From Trichopria drosophilae (lineage: Eukaryota > Arthropoda > Insecta > Hymenoptera > Diapriidae): a stretch of DNA of 64,000 nt. The translations under genes were made by a program, and so were the position numbers. A model generated the notes under the pieces. The model did not search any database, was not told the origin of the DNA, and saw only the letters and a program-made list of their open reading frames with translations. The stretch covers positions 140,606,001-140,670,000 of the forward strand of contig CM059584.1 in the NCBI GenBank assembly GCA_030407085.1. The letters are read 5' to 3'. Position 1 is the first letter of the stretch, and each line of letters opens with the position of its first letter. Below, in pieces: positions 23,360 through 33,336 of the stretch.

Positions 23360-23725
23360 TTATAAAATTGGTGCCGCATTTTCGAGATCGATTCTTGTTT
23401 TCCATTGAGTCTGCACATTGATTCCGATAATACAGTCTCTTATTAAATGTGATACGATTGCAAAGGCTATCTCGCTTTCAATATTTCCCACTATAGTTCT
23501 TGATAGGACCTGTACTTTGAGGGTGGTTGACTTGGTCCCGGTCGCGCCTATTACTTGTTTCCCGGTGATGGGTAACGTCGGACACTTTTTAAATGCTGCG
23601 GCATTCGACTTGTAAAATTCTTCCGAGATACACGTGATCTCGCTCCCTTTGTCCCATAATGCTTTCGTTCGGATTCCTTCGATTATGATCGGGATTTCCG
23701 GGCAAGTTATTTTTTCTTTATTCAA
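23360..23725 (-). pseudogene. aspartic protease of gypsy element 2
   Basis: A retropepsin-like segment of about 120 residues: KALWDKGSEITCISEEFY at the active-site position, then AIVSHLIRDCIIGINVQTQW, which fits the conserved ILG-like flap/dimer region. The usual D-S/T-G triplet reads DKG, so the enzyme encoded by this copy would probably be inactive. It lies between gag and RT in the normal gypsy order. Confidence 0.75.
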
Positions 23726-23829
23726 AAGAATACTTTCTTCATTAGTGAGGAATTCCCTAGGATCTTCGAGATTGATTCAATTCCTATACATCGGTCCTTA
23801 ATACCGATTTTCCGGACTTCCTTCTCTTG

Positions 23830-25089
23830 CTTACTGCCTTCCATGCCTTCCGAGATTTTTATTTCTTCGAGTGTCATCTCGAAAGTTCATCTTCTTCTCG
23901 TTTTTCCTCATTTAAGCCCAATGAATTGACGTTGTACTTCCTAGGCACAAATTTTTGTAGATTCGCCTGTTGATGACGCCACGCCGGAAGTTGTCTTTCT
24001 CCTCGCCCACTTCATTTTCGTATCTCTTTTGAATGTTCTGGGTCTCATAAGGCGTCGCTTTGCGCCAGCTCTCTTTTTTCTTCAATCGAGTTCCTTCTTG
24101 GTTCCTGGTTCATCATCCCCATTCTGTCGCCCTTATTTTCGTACATCCCCTAATTGCATTCGACGCCCCATTTCGTCGTATGTTTGGAGTACATCCAATA
24201 AATCCTTGTATTTACGGATAGCCCGATTAACGATGGCATTCCTTATTTCTTGCTCAAAATGTCGAGATATCATCGTAATTAGTTCCTTGTTTGATAAGGA
24301 CATATTCACGTCTTTAATCTGGTTACATAAGCCGATGGCGTATTCAACGCGGCTTGCATTTCGCTGTAATACCCGAATTCAATGTGTCGTTTTAATTGGT
24401 ATTGTGATTCTTCGTTCCAGTATCGTTTCCGGAATTTAAGTTCAAATTCGTCGAGGTTTAACACATCTTGCTCGACGAAATACCACCAGTCCAAGCCGGG
24501 ACCCTTCAAAATTTGGTACGTAATCGTTTTAAACCGATCGTTTTAAATCGGTTTTTCTGCTTTTCCCCTGAAAATGTGGGAGGATTTATCCTTATTTTTG
24601 GGGTATTATCATTTTCACCCTCTTGTACGATACGACGACTAAAGCGCGTATATCTCGCCTCCCGTGTTTCTTGCATTAGAGAATGGAGATGTTTTATCTG
24701 GTGCTCGAGTCGGAGATTATCGTTACTTTGTTTTTTCACGATTTCCGCCCATTTCGAATTTTTGAGCATCTCTAGTATGTCCTCTTGACGCACTACCACC
24801 TTCTTTTCTATGTCCTCTGTTCGACCTTGTAGGTCTTTTAATTCCTCCTGATTCATGTTCATTTGATCTAGCAGTATTTACACCTTCATATCTCGTTGCT
24901 CTAAGTTTCTAAGTCTTAGTTTGCAATCCTGACCTTTTTTCGTATTTCTCTGAGCAGTTCCGTTGCTTCGGACTGCCAATTGAGTCTCGAAAAGAGCTCT
25001 ACATTTTCTTCTTGTTCTACCTTTTTTTCTTTCAATATTTCGTGGGATATGCTCCTTCGCATATTCTTTCTCGGTCTGCCACGCGGCAT
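23830..25089 (-). pseudogene. gag of gypsy element 2
   Basis: The likely start is at 25089 (MPRGRPRKNMRRSISHEILK), a basic AT-hook-like beginning followed by a glutamate/lysine-rich coiled-coil stretch. After a frameshift the frame MNMNQEELKDLQGRTEDIEK continues the coiled coil to IRINPPTFSGEKQKN, the PxFSGE signature of gypsy gag, and then the capsid-like WWYFVEQDVLNLDEFELKF (24509-24306). At least two frameshifts. The protein would have formed the cytoplasmic particle. Confidence 0.75.
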
Positions 25090-25370
25090 TTTATTTTCGA
25101 GATTCTTTCTCGGTTTTCTTTATAAAAAATGTACTGGCTGTGGGTTTTCAAAGAAAATAACAATTTAGGGTTATTGTTTCCACATTTTATTTATTTTCGG
25201 TTATTTTTTACAGGAGGTTGCGGTAAATTCATAAGGAATTTCTTTATATTTATTCCTGTGTGCCTTACTTTATATAGGCCACCGAATACTGATTCACCTG
25301 CCTTTTCTTTCACCTTCCAATTTTCAGTGTTCTCCATCCGACATATTCTTTATACTAGTCATTCTCGAAT

Positions 25371-25386
25371 CCTATCACGGTCGCCA
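25371..25386 (-). promoter_or_regulatory. primer-binding site of gypsy element 2
   Basis: Immediately inside the LTR end (CGTTACA then AAT) the minus strand reads TGGCGACCGTGATAGG. The TGG start and position fit complementarity to the CCA-ended 3' terminus of a tRNA primer. The primer tRNA is not identified. Confidence 0.7.
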
Positions 25387-25389
25387 ATT

Positions 25390-25617
25390 TGTAACGTGCA
25401 AGTAAGGTAAAAATAATCGGACTCGATTACTTAACTTGTATACAGAAATCAGTTTTTATTTCCTTGTCAAAATACCCGAATTTCCGATTCCGTACAAAGC
25501 TTTTTTACTCAATCGAGTATCGAATTTGTGCAGCTGCTTTATGAGAGCAACTCCACCTGAAAGGACAACAAAAAATCATTAATTAGAATATACGTGGGAC
25601 CTGCCTACTCGTTACGC
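25390..25617 (-). repeat. 5' LTR of gypsy element 2 (outer end truncated)
   Basis: It ends CGTTACA on the minus strand next to the primer-binding site and matches 17364-17531 over 25450-25614. Relative to the other LTR about 270 bases of U3, including the TATA-like box, are missing at the outer side where gypsy element 1 resumes. Confidence 0.75.
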
Positions 25618-26330
25618 AGGTTCCTTGGAATGGTGGGTTGGTACTCTAGATTTTTAGAGAAGGATGCTGAAATCAAAGTTCCTCTCGTAAAATTGATATG
25701 AAAGGGACAAGTGTGGAATTGGGGTGAGGATCAGGAGGAAGCTTTCCAAAGGTTAAGGACAAAACTATCAACAGCCCTGGTCTTAGCTCGGCCTGATTTT
25801 AGCAAACCCTTCACTATCTAATGTGATGCTAGTGGTTTCGCTTTAGGTGCTATGCTGACCCAGGAACATGAGGATGGAGAACTTCCTATATTATATGTCA
25901 GTAAAATTTTCGGCAGTCCAGAAAGGAACTATTCTACCTCAGAGCGGGAATGAGGCAGTATTGTGGGCGATTAAAAAAATGCGGACTTACGTAGAGGGGT
26001 ATCATTTTACGATAGTAACCGATCATCACGCTTTTATTTGATTACAAACCCGGCCAGAACCATCTGGACGTTTAGCACGCTGGGCGCTAGAGCTGCAACA
26101 ATGAAATTGCAAAATAAAACACCGCAAAGGGGCTTGCTTCCAGGTCCACGATGCGTTGTCGCGTACGTAGGGAGAGAATGAGGAGGAGACAGAAGTAGCG
26201 GCCTTTGGAAGTGTGGAGGATGAAGAAGATCTGAAATTGCGAACAGACGTGATAGCGTCCCCTACCAAATATACTGGTTGGAGAGTGGAGGATAATTCAT
26301 TGTTGTGGTTGTGGTTCGGTCATTACCACA
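25618..26330 (+). pseudogene. Ty3/gypsy element 1, continuation: end of RT, RNase H, linker
   Basis: RRFLGMVGWYSRFLEKDAEI continues the RT of the 15405-17363 part. LVLARPDFSKPFTI then leads through an in-frame stop into CDASGFALGAMLTQEHEDGE (RNase H catalytic D), followed by LPILYVSKIFGSPERNYSTS and the ALSRTYGENEEETEVAAFGS linker after frameshifts. Integrase is absent: homology fades at about 26330. The minus-strand open frame at 26026-26268 is its shadow. Confidence 0.85.
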
Positions 26331-26969
26331 AATTCGAACATCAATTATACGAATTTAATCGAAAGGGTTGATTTTAAAATTCGGTGAAAAGAGTATTTCC
26401 GGTAAAAATTAGCTATATAGAATAGCGAGATAGTGAGTGTGGTTCGGTCTATAATAAAATTAATCATCATGTACACGAGGGTTATTTGAAATGGCTGACA
26501 GTTTTCAAAGTTGATCGATTGATCATTTATATTGAAAAAGAATAAAATTAAATGAAAAGTCATTCTGTGCAAACCTAACCTCAATTTTTATTCCTAATTG
26601 CTTCCATACGAAATTATATGCAGCGCAGATGCACTAATTTCATTCGATTCGATGCGTTTTATAGCGAAATAACGAGGAAAGAAACGGGATGGAAACGTAT
26701 GAAATCGTATTGCAAATTTTTGGACACGAACTCGTTTATTAGGATAGCAAGGTGCATGTTGGGGAAGAAGAAATATCCATTTTGACTAACGCCAATTGGT
26801 TGCTTCTGTGTGACCACCAAGTTGCTATACCTTTCTTATTATACTATGACGAAATATCGTCAATCTAAAAAAAATTTTGCATTACATTCAGTCACGATTA
26901 CATTTCGTTTAAATACGCTCATTTTTCGTTTAATTTATTATTTCGGTGACGATAAGTAAACATATTTCT
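26331..26969. other. AT-rich spacer, nothing recognised
   Basis: It lies between the truncated gypsy element 1 and the inverted repeat cluster. The minus-strand open frame at 26345-26584 is rich in I, F and N and shows no domain. Confidence 0.35.
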
Positions 26970-27925
26970 ATATATAAAATAAAGCAATTCTCTAGTTGAG
27001 AGAAAGCATTAAAATTGTATTTCTTCTTCGCCGCTTATTTTAAAATATTAATAATCAAAATGATTTATTGGGAAGACGGCATACATACTGAATGTAAACA
27101 AAGGGAAAATAAACAATGCGTCGTTCTAATGCGAACAACCGCAAAAGATTTCACTTAAACGGAAATATTTAAGGCCAGAAAAAGTTATTTTACTATTGGT
27201 TTTATATGAAAAACCAGCCCTCTCCGACTTCCTATGAAACACTTGTATTCTACAGTACCATTAGTGATTGTAGTTTCTAGTTCCAAACTTCTCTACTACA
27301 GCGCGCTGTGTACGTCCTGCTCATGGGCAGGATATAGATCATACAGCAGCCGCAGATTTAAACACGTAATTGAATATTTATTTAACAAAACACTGTCGTT
27401 CTACGAAATATTTTGAATTAATTGTAAACGAATTGGTTTGCGATTAAAAAATCTATTTTCCATGTAAAACACATGTAAAAAACGTTACGTTTATAAAATT
27501 ACACATAAATTAAATAATCGAGTCCAGGGTAAGGCTGCTGTGATCCCTGCTGATGAGCACACAGTCATGGTGTAAAGAATACACTTTACACCATGCACAC
27601 AGTCAGCAGCCAAGTGCGAAACTCGCTTTTTTTATATAATGCAATAGTTTTAATAAAATTAAATACAGGTGGGGTTTGTTTTTCATATAAAACCAATAGT
27701 AAAATAACTTTTTCTGGCCTTAAATATTTCCGTTTAAGTGAAATCTTTTGCGGTTGTTCGCATTAGAACGACGCATTGTTTATTTTCCCTTTATTTACAT
27801 TCAGTATGTATGCCGTCTTCCCAATAAATCATTTTGATTATTAATATTTTAAAATAAGCGACGAAGAAGAAATACAATTTTAATGCTTTCTCTCAACTAG
27901 AGAATTGCATTATTTTATATATATA
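26970..27925. mobile_element. foldback-type repeat with ~255 bp arms
   Basis: The left arm (26970-27223) and right arm (27669-27925) are inverted copies. They share CAATTCTCTAGTTGAGAGAAAG, CAACCGCAAAAGATTTCACT and TTATATGAAAAAC blocks with few differences. The interior has GAGTCCAGGGTAAGGCTGCT and the 30 bp micro-insertion. No transposase is seen. A second, partial direct copy of the right half follows at 28020-28352. Confidence 0.75.
27566..27595. mobile_element. 30 bp hAT-like micro-insertion
   Basis: Two 12-base inverted repeats (CATGGTGTAAAG and CTTTACACCATG) are separated by 6 bases. They are flanked by an exact 8 bp direct repeat, CACACAGT (27558-27565 and 27596-27603). The sister copy at 28105-28120 has a single CACACAGT and no insert, so it shows the empty site. 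An 8 bp duplication and GGTGTAAAG-type termini are typical of hAT elements. Confidence 0.8.
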
Positions 27926-28019
27926 TATTTATCAGGGTTCCCCAAGATTTTAAAACGTTTCTCGTTTAAAATCTCTATTCTAAATGTACGTTTCTTCGAG
28001 TTTTTTCCCCCAAAAACTC

Positions 28020-28352
28020 GAAAAAACGTTACATTTATAAAATTACACATAAATTAAATAATCGAGTCCAGGGTAAGGCTGCTGTGATCCCTGCTGATGA
28101 GCACACAGTCAGCAGCCAAGTGCGAAACTCGTTTTTTTTATATAATGCAATAGTTTTAATAAAATTAAATACAGGTGGGGTTTGTTTTTCATATAAAACC
28201 AATAGTAAAATAACTTTTCTGGCCTTAAATATTTCCGTTTAAGTGAAATCTTTTGCGGTTGTTCGCATTAGAACGACGCATTGTTTATTTTCCCTTTGTT
28301 TACATTCAGTATGTATGCCGTCTTCCCAATAAATCATTTTGATTATTAATAA
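28020..28352. repeat. direct partial duplicate of 27478-27850
   Basis: It repeats ACGTTAC/ACATTTATAAAATTACACA through CCCAATAAATCATTTTGATT with about 95 percent identity by eye, apart from the 38 bp difference caused by the micro-insertion and its target duplication in the left copy. The duplication ends at 28350, where sequence diverges. Confidence 0.8.
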
Positions 28353-28589
28353 TAAACATATTTCGTTTGTCCCTTTCTTTCCTATAGCGTTGTCCTTGTT
28401 CCTTAATTATATTAAGTATACATGTAATTTTTCTTTGAGTTGAAGACTGCCGATGCATGTTTTCGTGTTGTCTTCGTTCCTTGGATATGTCGGTCAATGA
28501 CGAGCTGGTTGTTGACATTTCAAGATGCATACATTTAGCGTACAGGGACGGCATACATAAGGTGTAGTGGTGTGCGACGCTTGGTATTT

Positions 28590-28795
28590 CGGAAAAAACA
28601 TATTTCGTACGAATAGCAATTCGGACAGAAGATGTGTCGGACAAATGAAACTTCGGACTAATGATGATTCGGACTAATGTTATTTCGACTAAACCACTTT
28701 TCGACATAAATTACTTTCGGACAGGTGAGTTGTCGGTCAAGTAAATTTCGGACAGATGATGTGTCGGACAAATGAAATTTCGGCATTTTGGATCG
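28590..28795. repeat. degenerate short tandem array based on TTCGGACAAATGA
   Basis: About ten to twelve imperfect units of 15-22 bases such as TTCGGACAGAAGATGTGTCGG, TTCGGACTAATGATGA and GTCGGACAAATGAAA. The spacing is irregular, so this is not a clean minisatellite. A similar looser array lies at 47240-47425. Confidence 0.6.
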
Positions 28796-29970
28796 TACCC
28801 GGGAGAGGAATGACCCTCTTCCCGCACAAGGGACTCGTGTTCCTTGTTGCTGGATTCGACACTCGTCGAACTTTCCTCCTCCTCTCCCTCAGACCCCCCC
28901 CCCCCGCCCCGAACCTTCCCCGAATTATTCATATCATCGAATATGTTACTTAATGCAATCATGTATATAGAGAAGGGGTAATTTTTTGGTCCGAAATTCT
29001 TTTTCGATTATTCGAAATTTTCGGAGTTTATTTTGTATTCTTTGAGGTTAAGTTTTTGATAATTGGCGGTCCCGTTCCTTTGATATTTCCTTTTGATTTT
29101 TAGTTTTCGTTCGTTTGGAGTTGAAATTTTATTTTTCGATTTTGCATTTGGCCATTAATTATACATTTTTGTTGTTGTTTTCATTAATTCCCCTATGCGA
29201 TTTATATTTATAATTTCATATATTTATAAATTCCGATTAATTTTCGATCCCTTTCGTAATTCAAATAATTTTAATTCGTTTATAGAGTTTTCTTGCGATA
29301 ATCATAGTTTAAAATTTTTTCATTTCGACTAAGCGTTCTCATTTATTTACTTCTGTTTGTGAAATTTTCGTTCTCAGAATTCGCCCGACTCTTGCATTAT
29401 TTTTTATTTTAAATTTTACACCTGTTAATATAACCACGACATGACTAGCATTTCTCGTCTTATAATAAGACACTTATTCCAAATATTCCGATATACTTAT
29501 AAATAAGATGGACGCTATTTCAAACATGGATATCGCAATCCATCTAGTTTTCGCTAATATAAACATAATATAAACACAAGTCAAGCGCTTGTTTACAATT
29601 TAAATTCTCGCGACCGCACCGTGTTCGCTGATTATCCTGGCTTAGTTATTAGAATAATAACTAACGTCTAGATAATATCTCACTTGGAGAGATCATATCT
29701 GGAACAAATTTAACGTGAAAATAAAAAGCACGTATTGTTTAATTGGTAAAAAATCCGTCCGTTCTGAAAGATTGAAAATAAATGGGAGACAAAAAAAATC
29801 ATCTAGAATATTCCCATTTAGAACAAGATTTAAATATACTATTACCCTCCATATATACGTTATAATTATATGTAAATTGTAATTGTAATTGTAATTGTAT
29901 TTATTCTTGATCAAACTTCTTCAATATTTCTATTTGTACAGTGTTATAAACAGTAATTACCTTTTAAGAC
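28796..29970. other. spacer; no gene recognised
   Basis: It starts with a GC-richer stretch holding a CCCCCCCCCC run (about 28895-28908), then long AT-rich sequence. The frames at 28711-28962 and 29693-29914 have no recognised domain. A TGTAAT hexamer repeats around 29873-29896. Confidence 0.35.
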
Positions 29971-30071
29971 TTTGCAGGTCTTACAGTATATATATATATA
30001 GATATATAGATATATATATATATATATATATAGTAATTATAATATTATATATACACTGTAAGACCTGCAAA
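29971..30071. repeat. inverted repeat around a TA microsatellite
   Basis: TTTGCAGGTCTTACAGT (29971-29987) and its perfect complement (30055-30071) flank a TA/GATA-rich core. The right copy is contiguous with the RT fragment that follows, so the left copy looks like an inverted duplicate of it. Confidence 0.75.
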
Positions 30072-30425
30072 AATATAGTTATGACTAATACGACAAAATA
30101 TCTAGGACTGGAAATAGATAAGTCACCTTCGATGGAATCATCACATTGACAACCTCATTAGAAAACTACAATTTATGCCCTATGATGCCTTTAAATCGTT
30201 ACAAAATGTACTATCTAAAAAACGAATCTTTTCTGTATATAAGAGTATTTTGTCAAGCTGTTTGGAGCTGTGGTATCTTTGTATGTGGCGGTGCTTATCA
30301 CACCATATTAAGCCACTGGAAACTCTTAATAGGAAAATTTTAAAAACTGTATTAAAAAAGACTATAGATTTCCTACAAGGGAACTGTACAAGGCAACTAA
30401 AACTTTAAATGTACATAAAATGCAT
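30055..30425 (+). pseudogene. C-terminal RT (thumb) fragment of a Jockey-type non-LTR element
   Basis: TKYLGLEIDKS (about 30095-30128) followed after a shift by the RKLQFMPYDAFKSLQNVLSK and SVYKSILSSCLELWYLCMW segment, then SHHIKPLETLNRKILKTVLK. These match the conserved KYLG...Y...I..YG...WG....NLE..QRKILK pattern at the end of non-LTR RT. It carries two or three frameshifts and ends near 30425. It faces the minus-strand endonuclease fragment to its right. Confidence 0.75.
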
Positions 30426-30655
30426 CGACTAAGGACAATTTATTATTATGCCTCCACAATTTTCTATACAACTTATATAAAGATCTCGATCGTCCAGATC
30501 AAAATTACAATTTAAAGTCTAAACACCTTTTAAACAAACAACCATAGGAAAAAGAGCACTGAGACGATATATATATATAAAAGTATACATAATATGCTAT
30601 TTTCTGCCATGAGAAATGAGTTGACCGAATAGAAAACCACCAATTATCCAGTCAC

Positions 30656-30696
30656 GTTGCTGAATTTTTATCTTCTCTTGTGGGTTTGTTAATTGC

Positions 30697-30763
<67 letters not shown>

Positions 30764-30774
30764 TGTGAACGGAA
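30656..30774 (-). repeat. duplicated endonuclease segment with expanded (AT)n
   Basis: The sequence from TGAATTTTTATCTTCTCTTG to GCATGTGAA is a second copy of 31297-31354. In the parent copy the AT run is four or five dinucleotides; here it is about 31 (30699-30760). The microsatellite therefore seems to have grown from the duplicated segment. Confidence 0.75.
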
Positions 30775-31642
30775 AAGCGTATTGACATAATATTACCACA
30801 GTTATCAACAATTTTTTCATAATATTTGTTCTTTGTTTTTGTTAAGTAATTCCTGTACTTTTTGTATTTGTCGTTAAATAGGGTGTTGGTTGGGTTGTTA
30901 TGTGCCTTAATTCGTAGTTTATCTCTCATTTTCATTGATGATAATAGTCCTTTGATAATCCATGGGTAGTTCTTTTTTCCTATATTATGATTTGCAGATA
31001 TCGTTGTAGCCAGATTTATGTAACATTGGATTTTTGAGATTAGCATATTTGTACATTTTTCTGCTTCTTTTATTAAGTACAGGTGGTCCCAAGTTTCATG
31101 CTTTATCACACACTCTAATAGTCTAATGGTCTATTTTATTTTTTGTTGACGGGGTAACATTTGCTGTTCTTTTGAGCTTTCCTACTGGTATTGGGATAAT
31201 TTGTTGGGTACTGGTCAGTTATCGGTGTTTTAAGAATCGCTGCGAGAGGGTTGATGTCAAATTTTCCTTGCCTGTAGAAAATATGGTCGATGTACGTTGC
31301 GGAATTTTTATCTTCCCATGTGGGTTTGTTAATTGCCGATATATATGCATGTGAGCTTAAATCCGTCAAATATTCAAGGGAAACTGCTGAATTATTCATT
31401 ATATTAATGTTAAAGTCCCCAATTAATATTTGTGTAGCATTTAAGTCTAAGGAGTCCAATACTGGTGATAAACTGGTGATAAAATGATCAATATCATCTG
31501 TGTGCAGTCTGTAGAGATCTAATATTTCGATTTTCTCTGAAGGTGATAGAAATATTGTTAATTTTATAGCATTATTTTCGTTAATCGGTATTATATTATA
31601 TGTGTAAGATAAATTTTCTTTCACATATATGAATCGGTCCAT
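30775..31642 (-). pseudogene. Jockey-type non-LTR element: endonuclease and EN-RT linker
   Basis: Minus strand. The APE-type endonuclease part (31642-31136) has QILIGDFNINIMNN (catalytic D and N of GDFN) and PTWEDKNSATYIDHIFYRQG (the S/T-x-IDHIF motif). A stop near 31136 separates it from the linker (31109-30775), with KNYPWIIKGLLSSMKMRDKL and NKYYEKIVDN, the segment that leads into RT. The element would nick target DNA to prime reverse transcription. The RT core is missing; the linker runs into the AT-repeat duplicate at 30774. The N-terminal endonuclease residues are also missing, cut at the small element at 31640-31852. Confidence 0.8.
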
Positions 31643-31852
31643 GCAAAAAGGGCACTAAGTCCATATAGATAATTGTTGAGAAAACGCAAAAAACTGATTT
31701 ACTTTTCTTGCAGAATGAAAAATAAAAATATTATTTAATAGAAATGTTGCTTTTATGCACTTACAATGGTACAAATATCGTTCTATGCTTAAAGTTAAAG
31801 AGGATTTTTAATAATTATAAAAAATATCAGTGGACTTAGGTCCCTTTTTGCA
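31640..31852. mobile_element. small inverted-repeat element, ~213 bp
   Basis: Termini ATGCAAAAAGGGCACTAAGT and the complement of ATGCAAAAAGGGACCTAAGT (21 of 23 match) bound an AT-rich core with no coding capacity. The position at the edge of the endonuclease fragment suggests an insertion into it. No clear target duplication. Confidence 0.55.
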
Positions 31853-32392
31853 TGAATCACGAGTAAGATGAAAAAAAAAGTAGTAATTTTATCAGGCCAT
31901 TATATCAGGGAATTGTAGAAACCCTAGATATAATATGAAATACGCACGAACAGTAAGAGACCGACGTTAAATTACAATAGTTCCGAAAGATTATTGTTAT
32001 TTGTAAATACAGTAAGTATGTGTGTAATAATCAGTAAACAAATCTCTCTTAATACGAATAAGTTGGAATTATTCATATTTAATATTTCAATACTAAACAT
32101 TGTGGTAACATGATTTTCTAATATGTTAATATATTAACTATATTTACCCATATGGATAGTATACAAAACGGGTGTACTTCCGATTAGGTAATACCCCCGA
32201 TTTCAACGGCACTAGTGTATATTTATGTATTTTGATGCACTGATTACGAATATGGCCATAAAAATTGACGACAAGGTCATTTTCAAGGTCAAAACTGAAA
32301 AAACGCGTTTTTTTCGAATTTTCGCATTTATTTTCAAAAGTACAAATCGGATGAAAAAATGTTTCAAACAAAAACGATAGAGGATCAAATTC
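31853..32392. other. AT-rich spacer, part of palindrome family
   Basis: From about 32225 to 32392 the sequence resembles the arms of the 12085-13137 palindrome (ACGCGTTTTTTTCGAATTTT, ATCGGATGAAAAAATGTTTC). It also has TTCAAGGTCAAAAC. The first 370 bases show nothing. Confidence 0.4.
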
Positions 32393-33336
32393 GGGGGTCG
32401 AAACGTCGAAATTTGATGAAAACCAATAGGGTAATTTTTTTGCCGCGATGACCAAATTCAATACTTCTTCAGACAATAGTCATAAACATTTTAAACCAGT
32501 TTTAATGGCATTATCGTTAACTTTAGGAAGAAAATGCATAAAATCTTTTTCGTAGAGAATTTCATGCTCTATCTTTTTTGTTTGAAACATTTTTTAATAA
32601 AATTTGTATTTTTCAAAATAAATGCAAAAAACTACAAAGAAACTTAATTGGGGTTAATTTTTTTTAGTAATGGACGGGTGGATCTGCCCCAAAATCTAAT
32701 CAGATCTAAGTTATACCAAGACGCGTATTTTAAAAAAAAATTTATGTCAATACGCTTATCCGTTCGCGAGTTATCGCGAGACAAAAAAACGGGACGTACG
32801 GACGTATTTGATGAAAAACTATATGGTAATTTTTTTGCCCGAAGTGACCAAATTCAATACTTCGTCCAGACTTAGTCTGGGTCGAAGTAATAAAAAAATT
32901 TGTGTCCGTGATCTTGTACGTACGTACGTCCGTACGTCCCGTTTTTTTGTCCCGCGATAACACGCGAACGGATAAGCGTATTGACATAAATTTTTTTTTA
33001 AATACGCGTCTTGGCATAACTTAGATCTGATTACATTTTGGGGCAGATCCACCCGTCCATTACTAAAAAAATTAGCCCCAATTAAGTTTCTTTGTAGTTT
33101 TTTGCATTTATTTTGAAAAATACAAATTTTATTAAAAAACGTTTCAAACAAAAAAGATAGAGCATGAAATTCTCTACAAAAAAGTTTGTATGTATTTTCT
33201 TCCTAAAGTCAACGATAATGCCATAAAAACTGGTTTAAAATGTTTATGACTATTGTCTGAAAAAGTATTGAATTTGGACATCGCGGCAAAAAAATTACCC
33301 TATTGTTTTTCATCAAATTTCGACGTTTAGACCCCC
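32393..33336. mobile_element. long palindrome, arms ~414 bp, loop ~115 bp
   Basis: The left arm (32393-32806) and right arm (32922-33336) are near-perfect inverted copies running from GGGGGTCGAAACGTCGAAA to the CGTACGGACGTA block. The GATGAAAAC...TTTTTTTGCC block of the outer arm reappears directly beyond the left arm's inner end (32808-32870). The arms share GATGAAAAAATGTTTCAAAC-type sequence with the palindrome at 12085-13137. All open frames in it are mirrored on both strands and carry no domain. Its family is unknown. Confidence 0.8.

Larger units (their letters stand above)
17364..25617 (-). mobile_element. Ty3/gypsy element 2, minus strand, inserted in gypsy element 1
   Basis: From right to left: partial 5' LTR (25617-25390), primer-binding site, gag (25089 to about 23830), protease (23725-23360), RT (23277-22474, interrupted, then 20725-20560), RNase H (20381-20106), integrase (19952-18689), a non-coding 3' part, polypurine tract and partial 3' LTR. 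No envelope gene was seen. The element has frameshifts in gag and RT, a protease with an altered active-site triplet, and a DNA transposon (20726-22473) in RT. Both LTRs lack their outer parts, so the junctions with gypsy element 1 do not look like a normal integrase insertion. Confidence 0.85.
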
